Source: Vibrio sp. MedPE-SWchi
Lineage (GTDB): Bacteria > Pseudomonadota > Gammaproteobacteria > Enterobacterales > Vibrionaceae
Direction: 5' to 3'
DNA length: 64,000 nucleotides
Assembly (NCBI GenBank): GCA_001874155.1
Contig: MPDB01000011.1
Span: forward strand, 1 to 64,000
The notes under the pieces were generated by a model. That model worked only from the letters and a program-made list of their open reading frames with translations. It did no database searches and was not told where the DNA came from. Shown piece by piece: positions 17,399 through 27,792 of this stretch; position 1 is the stretch's first letter; each line of letters starts with the position of its first letter. A program made the translations under genes and the position numbers.

Positions 17399-18550
17399 AT
17401 GAAAAAGTTAGCTTACTTTTTTACCGCCGCACTTGTCAGCACCACTGTATTAACAGGCTGTAGTCGAGAGTTTGTGGAGAGTATTTATTCCGTTAACTAT
17501 GAACCTACGAATCGATTTGCGACCAACCTTGCTGAATTGCCCGGTCAATTTGAAAAAGATATTGCGGCTTTAGATTCTCTTATCAGCAGCTTTAATGGAA
17601 ACATTGAAAAACGCTGGGGCAGTCGAGAAATTAAAGTGGCCGGTAAAAGTAACTACGTTAAATACATAGACAACTATTTAAGTCGCTCTGAGGTCAACTT
17701 CGATAAAGGCACGATTGTTATTGAAACCGTCTCACCAACGGATCCCAAAAAACATTTAAAGAACGCCATTGTCACAACTTTATTGACCCCGGACGATCCT
17801 GCCAATGTCGACTTATTCTCCTCTAAAAGTATTAAACTTGAAGGGCGTCCTTTCCTGTATGAACAGGTTGTCGACCAAGAGAAAAAACCAATTCAATGGT
17901 CTTGGCGAGCGAACAACTTTGCCAATTACCTTATAACTAACCATTTGAAAGTAAAGGATGTAGATTTCAAGAAAGCGTATTACGTTGAGATCCCCATGGT
18001 GGAAGATCAAGTGGCGATCCGCAGCTATAAATACGCAGATATCGTTCGACGTGCCTCTAAAAAATACGATATACCTGAAGATTTAATCTACGCCATTATT
18101 AAAACGGAAAGCAGCTTTAACCCTTACGCGGTGAGCTGGGCTAACGCTTATGGATTGATGCAGGTGGTGCCTAAAACAGCGGGTCGTGATGTCTTCAAAC
18201 TGGTTAAGAAAAAGCCTGGAGAACCTACTCCAGAGTACCTATTTGACCCAGAAAAGAATATTGATACAGGCACTGCCTACTTCTACATTCTCAAAAATCG
18301 TTACCTCAAAGACATCAATAATCCGCTGTCGCTTGAGTACAGTATGATTTCTGCCTACAACGGTGGAGCAGGTGGAGTATTAAACACCTTCAACCGGAAT
18401 GACAGAAAGAGAGCGATGCGAGACCTCAACTCTCTTCAACCAAGTCAAGTTTATTGGGCGCTAACCAAAAAGCACTCCAATGCGGAAGCTCGCCGTTACC
18501 TAGAAAAAGTTACAAATTACAAGAAGGGTTTTAACTCTGGGAAAACCTAA
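17399..18550 (+). CDS. mltC: Membrane-bound lytic murein transglycosylase C
   Basis: MltC is an outer-membrane lipoprotein that cleaves glycan strands of peptidoglycan to 1,6-anhydro products. A lipoprotein signal with lipobox VLTGC (Cys21) opens the 383-residue protein, followed by the DUF3393 N-terminal domain and, from about residue 205, an SLT goose-lysozyme-like domain. The catalytic Glu lies in IIKTESSFNPYAVSWANAYGLMQV, and NIDTGTAYFYIL and ISAYNGGAGGVL are further SLT motifs. It follows yggX by about 90 bp, as in E. coli (mutY-yggX-mltC), and is followed by the first tRNA unit. Confidence 0.96.
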   Translation: MKKLAYFFTAALVSTTVLTGCSREFVESIYSVNYEPTNRFATNLAELPGQFEKDIAALDSLISSFNGNIEKRWGSREIKVAGKSNYVKYIDNYLSRSEVNFDKGTIVIETVSPTDPKKHLKNAIVTTLLTPDDPANVDLFSSKSIKLEGRPFLYEQVVDQEKKPIQWSWRANNFANYLITNHLKVKDVDFKKAYYVEIPMVEDQVAIRSYKYADIVRRASKKYDIPEDLIYAIIKTESSFNPYAVSWANAYGLMQVVPKTAGRDVFKLVKKKPGEPTPEYLFDPEKNIDTGTAYFYILKNRYLKDINNPLSLEYSMISAYNGGAGGVLNTFNRNDRKRAMRDLNSLQPSQVYWALTKKHSNAEARRYLEKVTNYKKGFNSGKT

Positions 18551-18613
18551 GTGAAACAGTTGGCTAAATTAACAGCACTCAGTCACTTTTTTTCATTATT
18601 TTTAAAAAACCTG

Positions 18614-18642
18614 TTGACGCGGTAGCAGAAAATCCGTTTAAT
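18614..18642 (+). promoter_or_regulatory. Promoter of tRNA unit 1
   Basis: TTGACG (18614-18619) and TTTAAT (18637-18642) are spaced by exactly 17 bp, followed by the GC-rich stretch AGCGCTCC typical of stringently controlled stable-RNA promoters. The first tRNA begins 11 bp later. The same -10 and spacing recur at unit 2. Confidence 0.85.
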
Positions 18643-18653
18643 AGCGCTCCGTT

Positions 18654-18729
18654 GCCCGGATAGCTCAGTCGGTAGAGCAGAGGATTGAAAATCCTCGTGT
18701 CGGTGGTTCGATTCCGCCTCCGGGCACCA
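18654..18729 (+). tRNA. tRNA-Phe (GAA)
   Basis: A complete 76-base tRNA with encoded CCA. Acceptor GCCCGGA/TCCGGGC, anticodon loop TTGAAAA giving GAA, T-loop TTCGATT. First gene of tRNA unit 1; identical to the copy at 21240. Confidence 0.97.
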
Positions 18730-18792
18730 CAATTTGATTTGTTGGTGTCTAAGTAAAATTAAACACGAACAGAAGCATTAAGAATTTAGTGT

Positions 18793-18868
<76 letters not shown>

Positions 18869-18875
18869 TTCTTTT

Positions 18876-18951
18876 GCCTCGATAGCTCAGTCGGTAGAGC
18901 AGAGGATTGAAAATCCTCGTGTCGGTGGTTCGATTCCGCCTCGAGGCACCA
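18876..18951 (+). tRNA. tRNA-Phe (GAA), variant acceptor stem
   Basis: Same body as the other tRNA-Phe genes but with acceptor GCCTCGA/TCGAGGC: pairs 4-69 and 5-68 are changed on both strands, so pairing is kept (C-G to T-A and G-C to C-G). CCA is encoded. It starts only 7 bp after tRNA-Thr. Confidence 0.96.
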
Positions 18952-19006
18952 TTATTTGGTGCTTAACAAATAATGGTCTTTTAGACCTGATGTTGACACA
19001 GATAAT

Positions 19007-19082
19007 TCCCCTTTAGTTCAGTTGGTAGAACGGCGGACTGTTAATCCGTATGTCGCAAGTTCAAGTCTTGCAAGGGGAGCCA
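19007..19082 (+). tRNA. tRNA-Asn (GTT)
   Basis: A complete 76-base tRNA with encoded CCA. Acceptor TCCCCTT/AAGGGGA, anticodon loop CTGTTAA giving GTT. Last gene of unit 1, directly followed by a terminator; identical to the copy at 21705. Confidence 0.96.
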
Positions 19083-19086
19083 CTTT

Positions 19087-19119
19087 TAAAAAGGCCTCAT
19101 CATTTGATGAGGCCTTTTT
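19087..19119 (+). terminator. Terminator of tRNA unit 1
   Basis: AAAAAGGCCTCATCA and TGATGAGGCCTTTTT form a long perfect stem with a TT loop, five bases after tRNA-Asn. Nearly the same hairpin ends unit 2 at 21786. Confidence 0.92.
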
Positions 19120-19392
19120 GCATTCTTGCTTCTAGAAACATGCGTCACTCCTCGCAACTTCTTTTCCAGATCACTCAATACCATTACTGATATTTAACTA
19201 TCAACAGATATAAACCGTTTGTTCACTACAACTTACCGCAATACTTTTTTCGCGTAAGAAATTTAATCTTAATCATATTTTCAAACTAACCAGATATTCG
19301 TAATGCGAGTTCTACACTATGATTATCGAATTGTTACAAATTGAAGATCTGTGTCATTTCTAGGAAGCAGATCGATTTGTGGAGAGAACTAG
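19120..19392. other. Intergenic region upstream of the chemoreceptor gene
   Basis: About 270 bp between the tRNA terminator and the chemoreceptor start; it must hold the chemoreceptor promoter. No convincing sigma-28, sigma-54 or sigma-70 element was identified. GGAGAG lies seven bases before the ATG as ribosome-binding site. Confidence 0.4.
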
Positions 19393-21018
19393 ATGAAATT
19401 AAAGACGCAAGCATACTTACTTTCAGGCTTAGTCCTGATTGCGCTACTAGCACTTACTATGACAGGCTTATGGACGCTTCGTGTCGCCAGTGATCTCGAC
19501 AACAAAGCTCGAGTCACTGAGTTATTCAAAAGTGCCTACAGTATTTTGACTGAAGTAGAGAAAATGGCGGCAGATGGCACCTTAGAAGAAGACCAAGCGA
19601 AGCAGCTAGCCACTCGTCTACTGCGCAACAATATCTACAAGGATAATGAGTACGTTTATGTTGCCGATGAAAACATGATGTTTGTCGCGACGCCACTAGA
19701 CCCGCAGCTTCATGGCACCAGCTTCCATGACTTCAAAGATGGTGATGGCAACAGCATTGGTGAAATACTGATCAACGCTATTCGAAAAACACCGTCAGGT
19801 ATTGCAGAGTATGAGTGGACCTCAGCCTACCCTGATGGCTCAATTGACTACAAACTCTCTATTGCCCAAAAAAGCCCTCGATGGGGTTGGTTTGTAGGAA
19901 CGGGGATCAGCTCTGATGAAGTAAACGAACGATTCTGGTCGACCGCTCAATGGCAACTGATCTTGTGCCTAATCATTGCGGGTTCAATCCTTACTATTGT
20001 TATCGTTTCGATTAGAAAGATCTTAGCGCTGCTTGGTGGCGAGCCACAAGAAGTAAGCGATGCTGTACAAGCAGTAGCAAAAGGCAATATCCAGGTATCG
20101 TTCGACAACGAAGCACCGAGTGGCAGTATTTATCACGCAGTGCAACAAATGAGTCGTTCTTTAGCTGAGCTGGTAACGAACCTTGATAGCTCTATGCACG
20201 CGTTACGCAGTGAGTTAAGCCTTGTAGAGTCACGAGCAGGCAGTATTGCCTCTTTAACCGAGACTCAGCAACAATCAACGGAAATGATTGCAACTGCCAT
20301 GACGGAAATGGCCTCCTCTGCGAACAATGTGGCAGACTCTGCGCGCGACACTGCAACCAACACCGATGAAGCAGACAAACAAAGCCAGCACACTCAAACA
20401 CTCATTCACAATACAGTCGACAATATTGAGGGCCTTGCCACTCAGCTTGGAACAGCGAGTCAGGCAGTTGCAGACCTAGATAACGACGTGAACAGCATTG
20501 TTAAGGTACTTGATGTCATCGGCGATATCGCTGAGCAAACAAATCTTCTCGCCCTAAATGCAGCGATTGAGGCGGCTCGTGCGGGCGAACAAGGGCGCGG
20601 CTTCGCCGTTGTCGCGGACGAAGTTCGTAACCTTGCAGGTCGAACTCAAGAGAGCACCAAAGAGATTCAGCAGATGATCAACAATCTCCAAGAAGGCTCT
20701 AGAAATGCAATCAATACCATGGAGATATGTGCAGAGACCAGTCAAAGCACGGTAACCGAATCTCAAAATGCATCTGACGCGCTACAACAAATCGTGGTTG
20801 CACTTGAGTCTATCTCAGCGATGAGCCATCAAATTGCAACGGCTGCCGCAGAGCAAACTCAAGTTGGCGACGATATTTCTAAACGTATCAACATGATTGA
20901 AGAGAGTGGAACTCAGCTTAGCGGTGTCGTTACAGAAAGCCATAACAGCACACAAACACTGACTTCGCTGTCAAATGAACTGGAAACGTGGGTCAACAAG
21001 TTTACTGTTAAGAAGTGA
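19393..21018 (+). CDS. Methyl-accepting chemotaxis protein with single-Cache sensor
   Basis: A transmembrane chemoreceptor of 541 residues. The N-terminal membrane segment (about 8-28) is followed by a periplasmic single-Cache type sensor (about 30-185; [25 protein letters not shown] is typical), a second membrane segment (about 190-210), a HAMP linker and a long signalling coiled coil. The conserved tip that contacts CheA and CheW is complete ([37 protein letters not shown]). No C-terminal CheR-tethering pentapeptide is seen; the protein ends KFTVKK. The ligand is unknown; related sensors often bind small carboxylates. It stands alone between two tRNA units and has its own terminator. Confidence 0.95.
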   Translation: MKLKTQAYLLSGLVLIALLALTMTGLWTLRVASDLDNKARVTELFKSAYSILTEVEKMAADGTLEEDQAKQLATRLLRNNIYKDNEYVYVADENMMFVATPLDPQLHGTSFHDFKDGDGNSIGEILINAIRKTPSGIAEYEWTSAYPDGSIDYKLSIAQKSPRWGWFVGTGISSDEVNERFWSTAQWQLILCLIIAGSILTIVIVSIRKILALLGGEPQEVSDAVQAVAKGNIQVSFDNEAPSGSIYHAVQQMSRSLAELVTNLDSSMHALRSELSLVESRAGSIASLTETQQQSTEMIATAMTEMASSANNVADSARDTATNTDEADKQSQHTQTLIHNTVDNIEGLATQLGTASQAVADLDNDVNSIVKVLDVIGDIAEQTNLLALNAAIEAARAGEQGRGFAVVADEVRNLAGRTQESTKEIQQMINNLQEGSRNAINTMEICAETSQSTVTESQNASDALQQIVVALESISAMSHQIATAAAEQTQVGDDISKRINMIEESGTQLSGVVTESHNSTQTLTSLSNELETWVNKFTVKK

Positions 21019-21034
21019 TCTCCTTGTGAGATCG

Positions 21035-21065
21035 TAAAAAGCACGCCTCTCGCGTGCTTTTTTTA
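21035..21065 (+). terminator. Chemoreceptor gene terminator
   Basis: AAAAAGCACGC and GCGTGCTTTTT pair around a short loop, followed by T-rich sequence, 17 bp after the stop codon. Confidence 0.9.
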
Positions 21066-21200
21066 TATTTATTTCCAACGGTCACTTCAGTAAATTCTCC
21101 TAGCAATGACCATATATCGTCGTTTCGCTAGTAATAACGAGTAAAAATGCCTCACTGAGTATAGAAAAACACCAAACGATATTTTTTTTGCAATTTAGTG

Positions 21201-21229
21201 TTGACCTGAAAAGAGAAAAACCGTTTAAT
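21201..21229 (+). promoter_or_regulatory. Promoter of tRNA unit 2
   Basis: TTGACC (21201-21206) and TTTAAT (21224-21229) with 17-bp spacing. The CCGTTTAAT -10 context matches the promoter of unit 1. The first tRNA begins 10 bp after the -10 box. Confidence 0.85.
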
Positions 21230-21239
21230 ACACCTCGTC

Positions 21240-21315
21240 GCCCGGATAGCTCAGTCGGTAGAGCAGAGGATTGAAAATCCTCGTGTCGGTGGTTCGATTC
21301 CGCCTCCGGGCACCA
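21240..21315 (+). tRNA. tRNA-Phe (GAA)
   Basis: Complete 76-base tRNA, encoded CCA, identical to the gene at 18654. First gene of tRNA unit 2. Confidence 0.97.
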
Positions 21316-21374
21316 CTATTTAAAATTGTTGGTGCTTAGACATCGACAGTTGTAAAGTAAGAAGAATATAGTGT

Positions 21375-21450
<76 letters not shown>

Positions 21451-21489
21451 TTCTTTTTATGCCTTCTCAATATGAGAAGTAAAACCTGT

Positions 21490-21565
21490 TCCCTTTTAGT
21501 TCAGTTGGTAGAACGCCGGACTGTTAATCCGTATGTCGCTGGTTCAAGTCCAGCAAAGGGAGCCA
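21490..21565 (+). tRNA. tRNA-Asn (GTT), variant
   Basis: A second tRNA-Asn type: acceptor TCCCTTT/AAAGGGA, T-stem CTGG/CCAG instead of CAAG/CTTG, and C instead of G at position 27, which makes a C-U mismatch at pair 27-43 where the others have a G-U wobble. Anticodon GTT and encoded CCA are intact. Confidence 0.94.
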
Positions 21566-21604
21566 CATTACAACTAACGTGAAAACGGTAGTTAAAAAAT
21601 ACGT

Positions 21605-21680
<76 letters not shown>

Positions 21681-21704
21681 CTTCTTTAAGAAGATACAAC
21701 CTGT

Positions 21705-21780
21705 TCCCCTTTAGTTCAGTTGGTAGAACGGCGGACTGTTAATCCGTATGTCGCAAGTTCAAGTCTTGCAAGGGGAGCCA
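21705..21780 (+). tRNA. tRNA-Asn (GTT)
   Basis: Complete 76-base tRNA, encoded CCA, identical to the gene at 19007. Last gene of unit 2, followed at once by a terminator. Confidence 0.96.
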
Positions 21781-21785
21781 CCTTC

Positions 21786-21817
21786 TAAAAAGCCTCATCA
21801 TTTGATGAGGCTTTTTG
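21786..21817 (+). terminator. Terminator of tRNA unit 2
   Basis: AAAAAGCCTCATCA and TGATGAGGCTTTTT pair perfectly with a TT loop. It is almost the same as the unit 1 terminator at 19087. Confidence 0.92.
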
Positions 21818-22068
21818 CTATCTGATACTAAATCCATTTTCTGTATCCTGCCTTGAACGCTAGTCAGCTAGAGCTTCAGAAACTAACGCCTATTAACTAG
21901 GGCGTTAACTTAGCTCTTTCCAATCATAGCCTCTGTATCGCTTCACATTCATCCCCAATATCCAATCGAGCAATCGACTTCATTAACTATTAAAAGCTCC
22001 TCTACATCTTGCTCTGATAGCCTTATCGGTATGAGTTTAAAACACTCTCTAACGCTATCTTTTAAGCA
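21818..22068. other. Intergenic region without genes
   Basis: About 250 bp between the tRNA terminator and the convergent plsC terminator. No reading frame with a ribosome-binding site and no RNA motif was found. Confidence 0.4.
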
Positions 22069-22101
22069 CAAAAAAGCCAGCATCGTGTGCTGGCTTTTTA
22101 C
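22069..22101 (-). terminator. plsC terminator
   Basis: AAAAAGCCAGCA and TGCTGGCTTTTT pair over 12 bp around a short loop, with A- and T-runs outside, 24 bp beyond the plsC stop on the minus strand. Confidence 0.88.
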
Positions 22102-22124
22102 TGAATGTTATAACCGATACCGAG

Positions 22125-22865
22125 CTAGTCTTTCACCGCTCGAGACTGATTGAGTATCTCTACTTCATTGTCTAATGCTGCTAGTTTCTCTTTCATTTGC
22201 TCGCGACAATCATTTGCAAGCTGACGAAGATTCTCTTTACTGTAACCTTCCGTACTCACTGGCGGCAGCATCTCTACGATAACGTGACCATTATTCCAAC
22301 GATTAAGCTTAACTCCGTCAGTCGAACTGCAGACGATTGGGATGATTGGCACCTCAGCACCAATAGCCGCGTGGAAAGCGCCTGTTTTAAACGGTAGAAG
22401 CCCGCGCCCTCTTGAACGAGTCCCTTCTGGGAACATCCAAACAGAAACACCGCTTTTCTTTATGCTATCGACTACCTGATCAATCGTACCCTTTGCTTTT
22501 GAGCGATTAGCGCGGTCAATAAGAATATTTCCCGTTAGCCAATAAAGCTGACCAAACAAAGGCATCCAAGCCAAGCTTTTCTTGCCAACCGTGACTACCT
22601 TTGGCGTTACCGCTGAAGATATGGTGAATAGATCCCAGCTATTTTGGTGGTTAGCAATGTACACATGCTGCCCGCGATCATAAGCGTCTTCTGGAATACG
22701 CAGCTCTAACTTAATACCGAAAACTTTAGACATTCGGCCAAAATAACGACCAAAGGTAAATACGTGCTTAGGGTTGCGAGGGCTAAACAAACAGTAGCCG
22801 CAACCAAAGACAAACATGACGATGGCAAAAATAGCCAAGGCAAGTACACGTAGTAGTGCAATCAT
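22125..22865 (-). CDS. plsC: 1-acyl-sn-glycerol-3-phosphate acyltransferase
   Basis: PlsC acylates lysophosphatidic acid to phosphatidic acid at the inner membrane, the second acylation of phospholipid synthesis. The 246-residue protein has an N-terminal membrane segment (about 5-25), the catalytic HX4D motif as NHQNSWD (H73, D78), and the substrate motif FPEGTRSRGRG near residue 146. Length and order fit the PlsC family. Several acyltransferases of this type exist in vibrios, so which PlsC paralogue this is cannot be told. It lies about 100 bp downstream of murA on the same strand, behind a hairpin. Confidence 0.9.
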   Translation of the reverse strand: MIALLRVLALAIFAIVMFVFGCGYCLFSPRNPKHVFTFGRYFGRMSKVFGIKLELRIPEDAYDRGQHVYIANHQNSWDLFTISSAVTPKVVTVGKKSLAWMPLFGQLYWLTGNILIDRANRSKAKGTIDQVVDSIKKSGVSVWMFPEGTRSRGRGLLPFKTGAFHAAIGAEVPIIPIVCSSTDGVKLNRWNNGHVIVEMLPPVSTEGYSKENLRQLANDCREQMKEKLAALDNEVEILNQSRAVKD

Positions 22866-22890
22866 TTCTGTTCTCCAATAGAACCTAATA

Positions 22891-22948
22891 AAAAAGCCGA
22901 AACATCATATCTAATCAGACTATTGCTTATCAGACTAAGGTTTCGGCT
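22891..22948 (-). terminator. Probable murA terminator with long loop
   Basis: On the minus strand AGCCGAAAC and GTTTCGGCT pair over 9 bp and are followed by TTTTTT. The 36-base loop contains two copies of TAGTCTGAT. A long loop is unusual, but the stem and T-run 19 bp after murA fit termination before plsC. Confidence 0.65.
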
Positions 22949-22966
22949 CTAATTGTTTCGATGATA

Positions 22967-24241
<1,275 letters not shown>

Positions 24242-24496
24242 TTACAACGACATCAGTTTTTTATCGCGAGCCCATTCATCAGGCGTGAACGCTTTTATTG
24301 ATACTGCATGGATGTCGTTTCTTTGAATGAATTCCATCAGAGGTGCATAAATTAGCTGCTGTTTTTTAACGCGACTCATCCCATCAAAACAAGCATCAAC
24401 AGCAACGACTTCGTAATGGCTACCCTCGCCTTTTACGTGCACCTCATCAAGGTTTAACGTCTCTTCTAATATCTGTTGTACTTTTGCGCTATCCAC
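24242..24496 (-). CDS. ibaG: BolA/IbaG family protein
   Basis: An 84-residue BolA-like protein, IbaG type (formerly YrbA). Relatives bind monothiol glutaredoxins through a shared 2Fe-2S cluster, and IbaG has been linked to acid stress and cell envelope in E. coli and V. cholerae. The sequence contains [33 protein letters not shown], with Cys and His positions suited to cluster ligation (H27, C35), and the helix-turn-helix like end [14 protein letters not shown]. It lies between mlaB (3-bp gap) and murA, as in other gammaproteobacteria. Confidence 0.95.
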   Translation of the reverse strand: MDSAKVQQILEETLNLDEVHVKGEGSHYEVVAVDACFDGMSRVKKQQLIYAPLMEFIQRNDIHAVSIKAFTPDEWARDKKLMSL

Positions 24497-24499
24497 AAT

Positions 24500-24817
24500 T
24501 CACCCCTGCTTTTTGTGTATATGATCAGTTAAGATCGATTCAATATGACTTAACTTGAATAAGGTGCTCAGCTGTTCTGGCACGAAGCTGAGCATTATAT
24601 GACAGTTTTGTTTTTTTGCATGCTCTATTAGGTGAATTAACATCACCATTCCTGCAGAATCAATTCTTTCCACACTTTTTAGCGATATTTCCACCTCATT
24701 CTGGTTTGGCTGCCACGTTTTAGCGTATGTCCATAAAGAGGGAATGGACTCTCTATCTAGCGTACCAATCAGGCTAATGAGTTCGAAACTGGACTGTTGC
24801 CATTGAGGATGACTCAT
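24500..24817 (-). CDS. mlaB: STAS-domain protein MlaB
   Basis: MlaB is the small cytoplasmic STAS subunit that stabilises the MlaFEDB phospholipid transporter by binding the MlaF ATPase. The 105-residue product has the STAS core ELISLIGTLDRESIPSLW and the RIDSAGMVMLIHLIEHAKK segment, with DSAG as the usual conserved loop. I use the ATG at 24817, which overlaps the mlaC stop (TGATG); a GTG one codon upstream is the alternative. The sequence is weakly conserved in the family, so the context carries much of the assignment. Confidence 0.9.
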   Translation of the reverse strand: MSHPQWQQSSFELISLIGTLDRESIPSLWTYAKTWQPNQNEVEISLKSVERIDSAGMVMLIHLIEHAKKQNCHIMLSFVPEQLSTLFKLSHIESILTDHIHKKQG

Positions 24818-25470
24818 CACTGCGTTCTCTCAAACTGGATAGGTTGTGTTGACAGTGTTTCCAACTCTTTGGCTACTGCTAGGATGCCTTCCTGGCGCAG
24901 CTTTCCACTCCACTCAGATTGCTTGCTCGAAAGTAGGCTTATACCCTCAGCGATAATATCAAATGCCGCCCACTCCCCAGTTCTATTGTCTTTGCGTAAC
25001 TTAAATTCAAGTTGGATGTTGGGTCTCGGACTATCAATGATATCCACCTTGATAGAGGTGATTCGCTTCCCTTTAGCAATTTTTGGTTCAGGCCCTAACT
25101 CAATCGTTTGTGTGGTATATAGCGTTAGCGCTTGAGCGTAAGAGGTAACTAAGTACTTGCGAAAAGCCTGCATAAAGACACCGACATCCGCTCTGTCTGC
25201 GCCTTTCGCATTTTGTCCAAGAAGCTTTAGCGCCGCATATCTATCATTGACGTAAGGCATCAGCTCTTCTTCGACAATCACTTTCAGATGTTCTGGATTT
25301 TCTTGGACTATCTCCTGCTCAGACTTCAACCGAGCAAAGGCTTGTTCAGACACCTGCTTCATCATTTGATATGGCTGGCTTTTATCTATCTCTGACGCAT
25401 GTACGGAAAATGAGATGAGGATACAACTCAGTAAGGCCGTTAACTGCTTAATTGACCAATACTTCCACAT
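24817..25470 (-). CDS. mlaC: Periplasmic phospholipid carrier MlaC
   Basis: MlaC shuttles phospholipids through the periplasm between the outer-membrane MlaA complex and the inner-membrane MlaFEDB complex. The 217-residue protein opens with a signal peptide (MWKYWSIKQLTALLSCILISFSVHA). The mature part has the family's YAALKLLGQNAK, FMQAFRKYLVTSYAQAL and VKVDIIDSPRPN-like beta-rich region. The ATG at 25470 is preceded by AAGGAGAATAGT, a strong ribosome-binding site; an earlier in-frame start at 25494 lies inside mlaD and lacks one. Confidence 0.94.
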   Translation of the reverse strand: MWKYWSIKQLTALLSCILISFSVHASEIDKSQPYQMMKQVSEQAFARLKSEQEIVQENPEHLKVIVEEELMPYVNDRYAALKLLGQNAKGADRADVGVFMQAFRKYLVTSYAQALTLYTTQTIELGPEPKIAKGKRITSIKVDIIDSPRPNIQLEFKLRKDNRTGEWAAFDIIAEGISLLSSKQSEWSGKLRQEGILAVAKELETLSTQPIQFERTQ

Positions 25471-25471
25471 A

Positions 25472-25963
25472 CTATTCTCCTTTCTCACTATCATCAGAAC
25501 CGCCTAGGCTATACAACACTTGCCCAATTAGGTTTTCCAAAACTAATGCAGACTTAGTGTCTTCAACATAATCACCATCGACTAGCATCTCTTCATCATC
25601 AAAAACAAAGCCAGGGACTAAGCTGACGTATTGCTCACCGATCAGCCCTGACGTCAGGATTTGAACGCTCGACGTCTCTGGAAACTCTTGAAAGTCACTG
25701 CTGACGTTCATTGAGACCAAAGGCAACAAATTATCTGGGTTTAATCCAATACTTGTTACTCGCCCAACCACCACGCCACCAACTTTGACAGGAGAGCGAA
25801 CCTTCAAGCTGCCAATATTGTCAAACTCAGCATGCAGTGTGTAAGTATCATTTGAACCGAGGCTTTTAACGTCAGCAACTTGAAAGATCATTATCAAAAC
25901 GGCGCAAATTCCCACCAAGACAAAGCTACCAACTAAAAATTCCATTTTCTTGTTTTGTTGCAT
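25472..25963 (-). CDS. mlaD: MCE-domain lipid transport protein MlaD
   Basis: MlaD is the inner-membrane anchored MCE protein that forms a hexameric ring on the periplasmic side of the MlaFEDB transporter. The 163-residue product has one N-terminal membrane segment (about 8-28) and one MCE domain (about 38-115) with FDNIGSLKVRSPVKVGGVVVGRV and LTSGLIGEQYVSLVPG, followed by a short C-terminal helix region (LVLENLIGQVLYSLG) that lines the central pore. It starts two bases after the mlaE stop. Confidence 0.96.
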   Translation of the reverse strand: MQQNKKMEFLVGSFVLVGICAVLIMIFQVADVKSLGSNDTYTLHAEFDNIGSLKVRSPVKVGGVVVGRVTSIGLNPDNLLPLVSMNVSSDFQEFPETSSVQILTSGLIGEQYVSLVPGFVFDDEEMLVDGDYVEDTKSALVLENLIGQVLYSLGGSDDSEKGE

Positions 25964-25965
25964 GA

Positions 25966-26757
25966 TTAATTCCCAAACATCAATGCGGTCAATATAAAGT
26001 CTAGCCCTAATACAGCTAGAGATGAATGCACAACCGTGCGGGTTGTTGCTTGGCTAATGCCCTCTGACGTTGGAATAGAGTCATAACCATTAAATAGTGC
26101 TATCCAAGTAATGGTAAACGCAAACACCATACACTTAATGAAGCTGTTACCGATGTCTCTTCCCAATTCTACCGAAGACTGCATCGCTGACCAAAAGCTG
26201 CCATGATCAATGCCTTTCCAATCGACACCAACCAACTGCCCACCCCATATGCCAATCGCCATGAAGATCATAGCGAGCAGCGGCATGGATATAATACCAG
26301 CCCAAAATCGAGGTGCGATAATACGTTTTAGTGGATCAACCGCCATCATCTCTAAACTCGATAGCTGTTCCGTCGCTTTCATTAACCCAATTTCAGCCGT
26401 CAATGCCGAACCTGCTCGTCCCGCAAACAGCAGAGCGGTGACAACAGGACCAAGTTCACGCAATAACGAGAGCGCCACCATTTGGCCCAAACTTCCCTCA
26501 GCACCGTAATCAACCAATACGACGTAGCCTTGAAGGCTTAATACCATGCCAATAAACAGCCCTGACACTAGAATAATCGCTAACGATTGAACACCAACAC
26601 TGTGCAGCTGTTTCACCAGCAATGGAAAATTCTTAATTGGTTGAGGTTTGGTTATCAATGCGCCAAACAACATAAAGCTGGCGCGACCAAATGCTTCACA
26701 TAAAGAAATCGTTCGCTGACCTACATTAGATATAAACGCCATCAATGCCGTCACCAT
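25966..26757 (-). CDS. mlaE: Lipid transport permease MlaE
   Basis: MlaE is the permease subunit of the ABC-type phospholipid transporter at the inner membrane. The 263-residue protein has about five to six hydrophobic segments and the family motifs [32 protein letters not shown] near residue 47, [21 protein letters not shown] near residue 116 and [14 protein letters not shown] near residue 139. Its ATG overlaps the last base of the mlaF stop (TAATG), so the two are translationally linked. Confidence 0.96.
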   Translation of the reverse strand: MVTALMAFISNVGQRTISLCEAFGRASFMLFGALITKPQPIKNFPLLVKQLHSVGVQSLAIILVSGLFIGMVLSLQGYVVLVDYGAEGSLGQMVALSLLRELGPVVTALLFAGRAGSALTAEIGLMKATEQLSSLEMMAVDPLKRIIAPRFWAGIISMPLLAMIFMAIGIWGGQLVGVDWKGIDHGSFWSAMQSSVELGRDIGNSFIKCMVFAFTITWIALFNGYDSIPTSEGISQATTRTVVHSSLAVLGLDFILTALMFGN

Positions 26758-27551
26758 TAAAATAACTCCTGTTTAATATCACGAGCTGGATACCGAAATG
26801 GAACGGGTCCATCAGCGATACCCTTTAAAAATTGCACAACCTTCGGATCTTCATTTTCTTCGAGCTCTTTCGGCGTCCCTTTCGCAATGACCTTGCCATC
26901 CGCCAATAAATAAACCCAATCGGCAATACTCATGACTTCCGGAACATCATGAGAAACAACGACCGAGGTGACACCCAGTGCCTCATTTAAGCTTTTGATG
27001 AGTTCAACTAATACACCCATAGTGATTGGATCTTGCCCGACAAAAGGTTCATCGTACATGATAAGTTCAGGGTCTAATGCAATAGCTCGAGCCAATGCAG
27101 CTCGTCTTGCCATTCCGCCAGAGAGTTCACTTGGCATCAGCTGCGCTGCACCACGGAGACCAACAGCTTCAAGCTTTAACAGCACCAAGGTACGAATAAG
27201 AGTCTCATCAAGAGAGGTATGTTCGCGAAGTGGGAAAGCAACATTGTCGAATACAGTTAAATCGGTGAACAACGCCCCTGATTGGAACAGCATGCTCATT
27301 TTCTTTCGAACTCGATAAAGCTGTTTTCGCTTCAATTGAGGTATATCTTGTCCATCAAACCAAATCTCACCAGCATCAGGCATCAACTGCCCACCGATCA
27401 ATCGGAGCAGCGTCGTTTTACCAATGCCAGATGGCCCCATTATGGCGGTGATTTTTCCAGTAGGTACGGTTAAATTAATATCATCGAATATCGTTCTTCC
27501 CGACCGAGAAAAGCTTAACTGATTGATAGTAATGAGATCACTTGCAGGCAT
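26757..27551 (-). CDS. mlaF: Lipid transport ATP-binding protein MlaF
   Basis: MlaF powers the MlaFEDB phospholipid transporter from the cytoplasmic face. Walker A is GPSGIGKTT (39-47), the signature is ELSGGMARR near residue 140, Walker B is [13 protein letters not shown] near residue 163, and the switch His lies in VVSHD. The ARR after the signature and GMARR variation are typical of MlaF/Mkl ATPases. The ATG at 27551 gives 264 residues; a GTG six bases upstream is possible. It heads the mlaFEDCB-ibaG-murA run and diverges from yrbG over 240 bp. Confidence 0.96.
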   Translation of the reverse strand: MPASDLITINQLSFSRSGRTIFDDINLTVPTGKITAIMGPSGIGKTTLLRLIGGQLMPDAGEIWFDGQDIPQLKRKQLYRVRKKMSMLFQSGALFTDLTVFDNVAFPLREHTSLDETLIRTLVLLKLEAVGLRGAAQLMPSELSGGMARRAALARAIALDPELIMYDEPFVGQDPITMGVLVELIKSLNEALGVTSVVVSHDVPEVMSIADWVYLLADGKVIAKGTPKELEENEDPKVVQFLKGIADGPVPFRYPARDIKQELF

Positions 27552-27792
27552 AAGCACTCAGTATCATCCATAAATGTGCATCTATTAGATTATGAATCAT
27601 AAGCATAATGTCCATGAAATTAAAGTTTTAGACCCATAATTCCTTATTGCCTCGAAATTATTTACCTAACCCTTCCCCATAAATGAGTAAGATAACAACT
27701 AACTGTTAATTAATTTCATCTATATCTTCCATTTTACTGTTCAAACCGTCAAAATTAACGGTTAACTCATCATTGAAATTTTAGGAATCACC

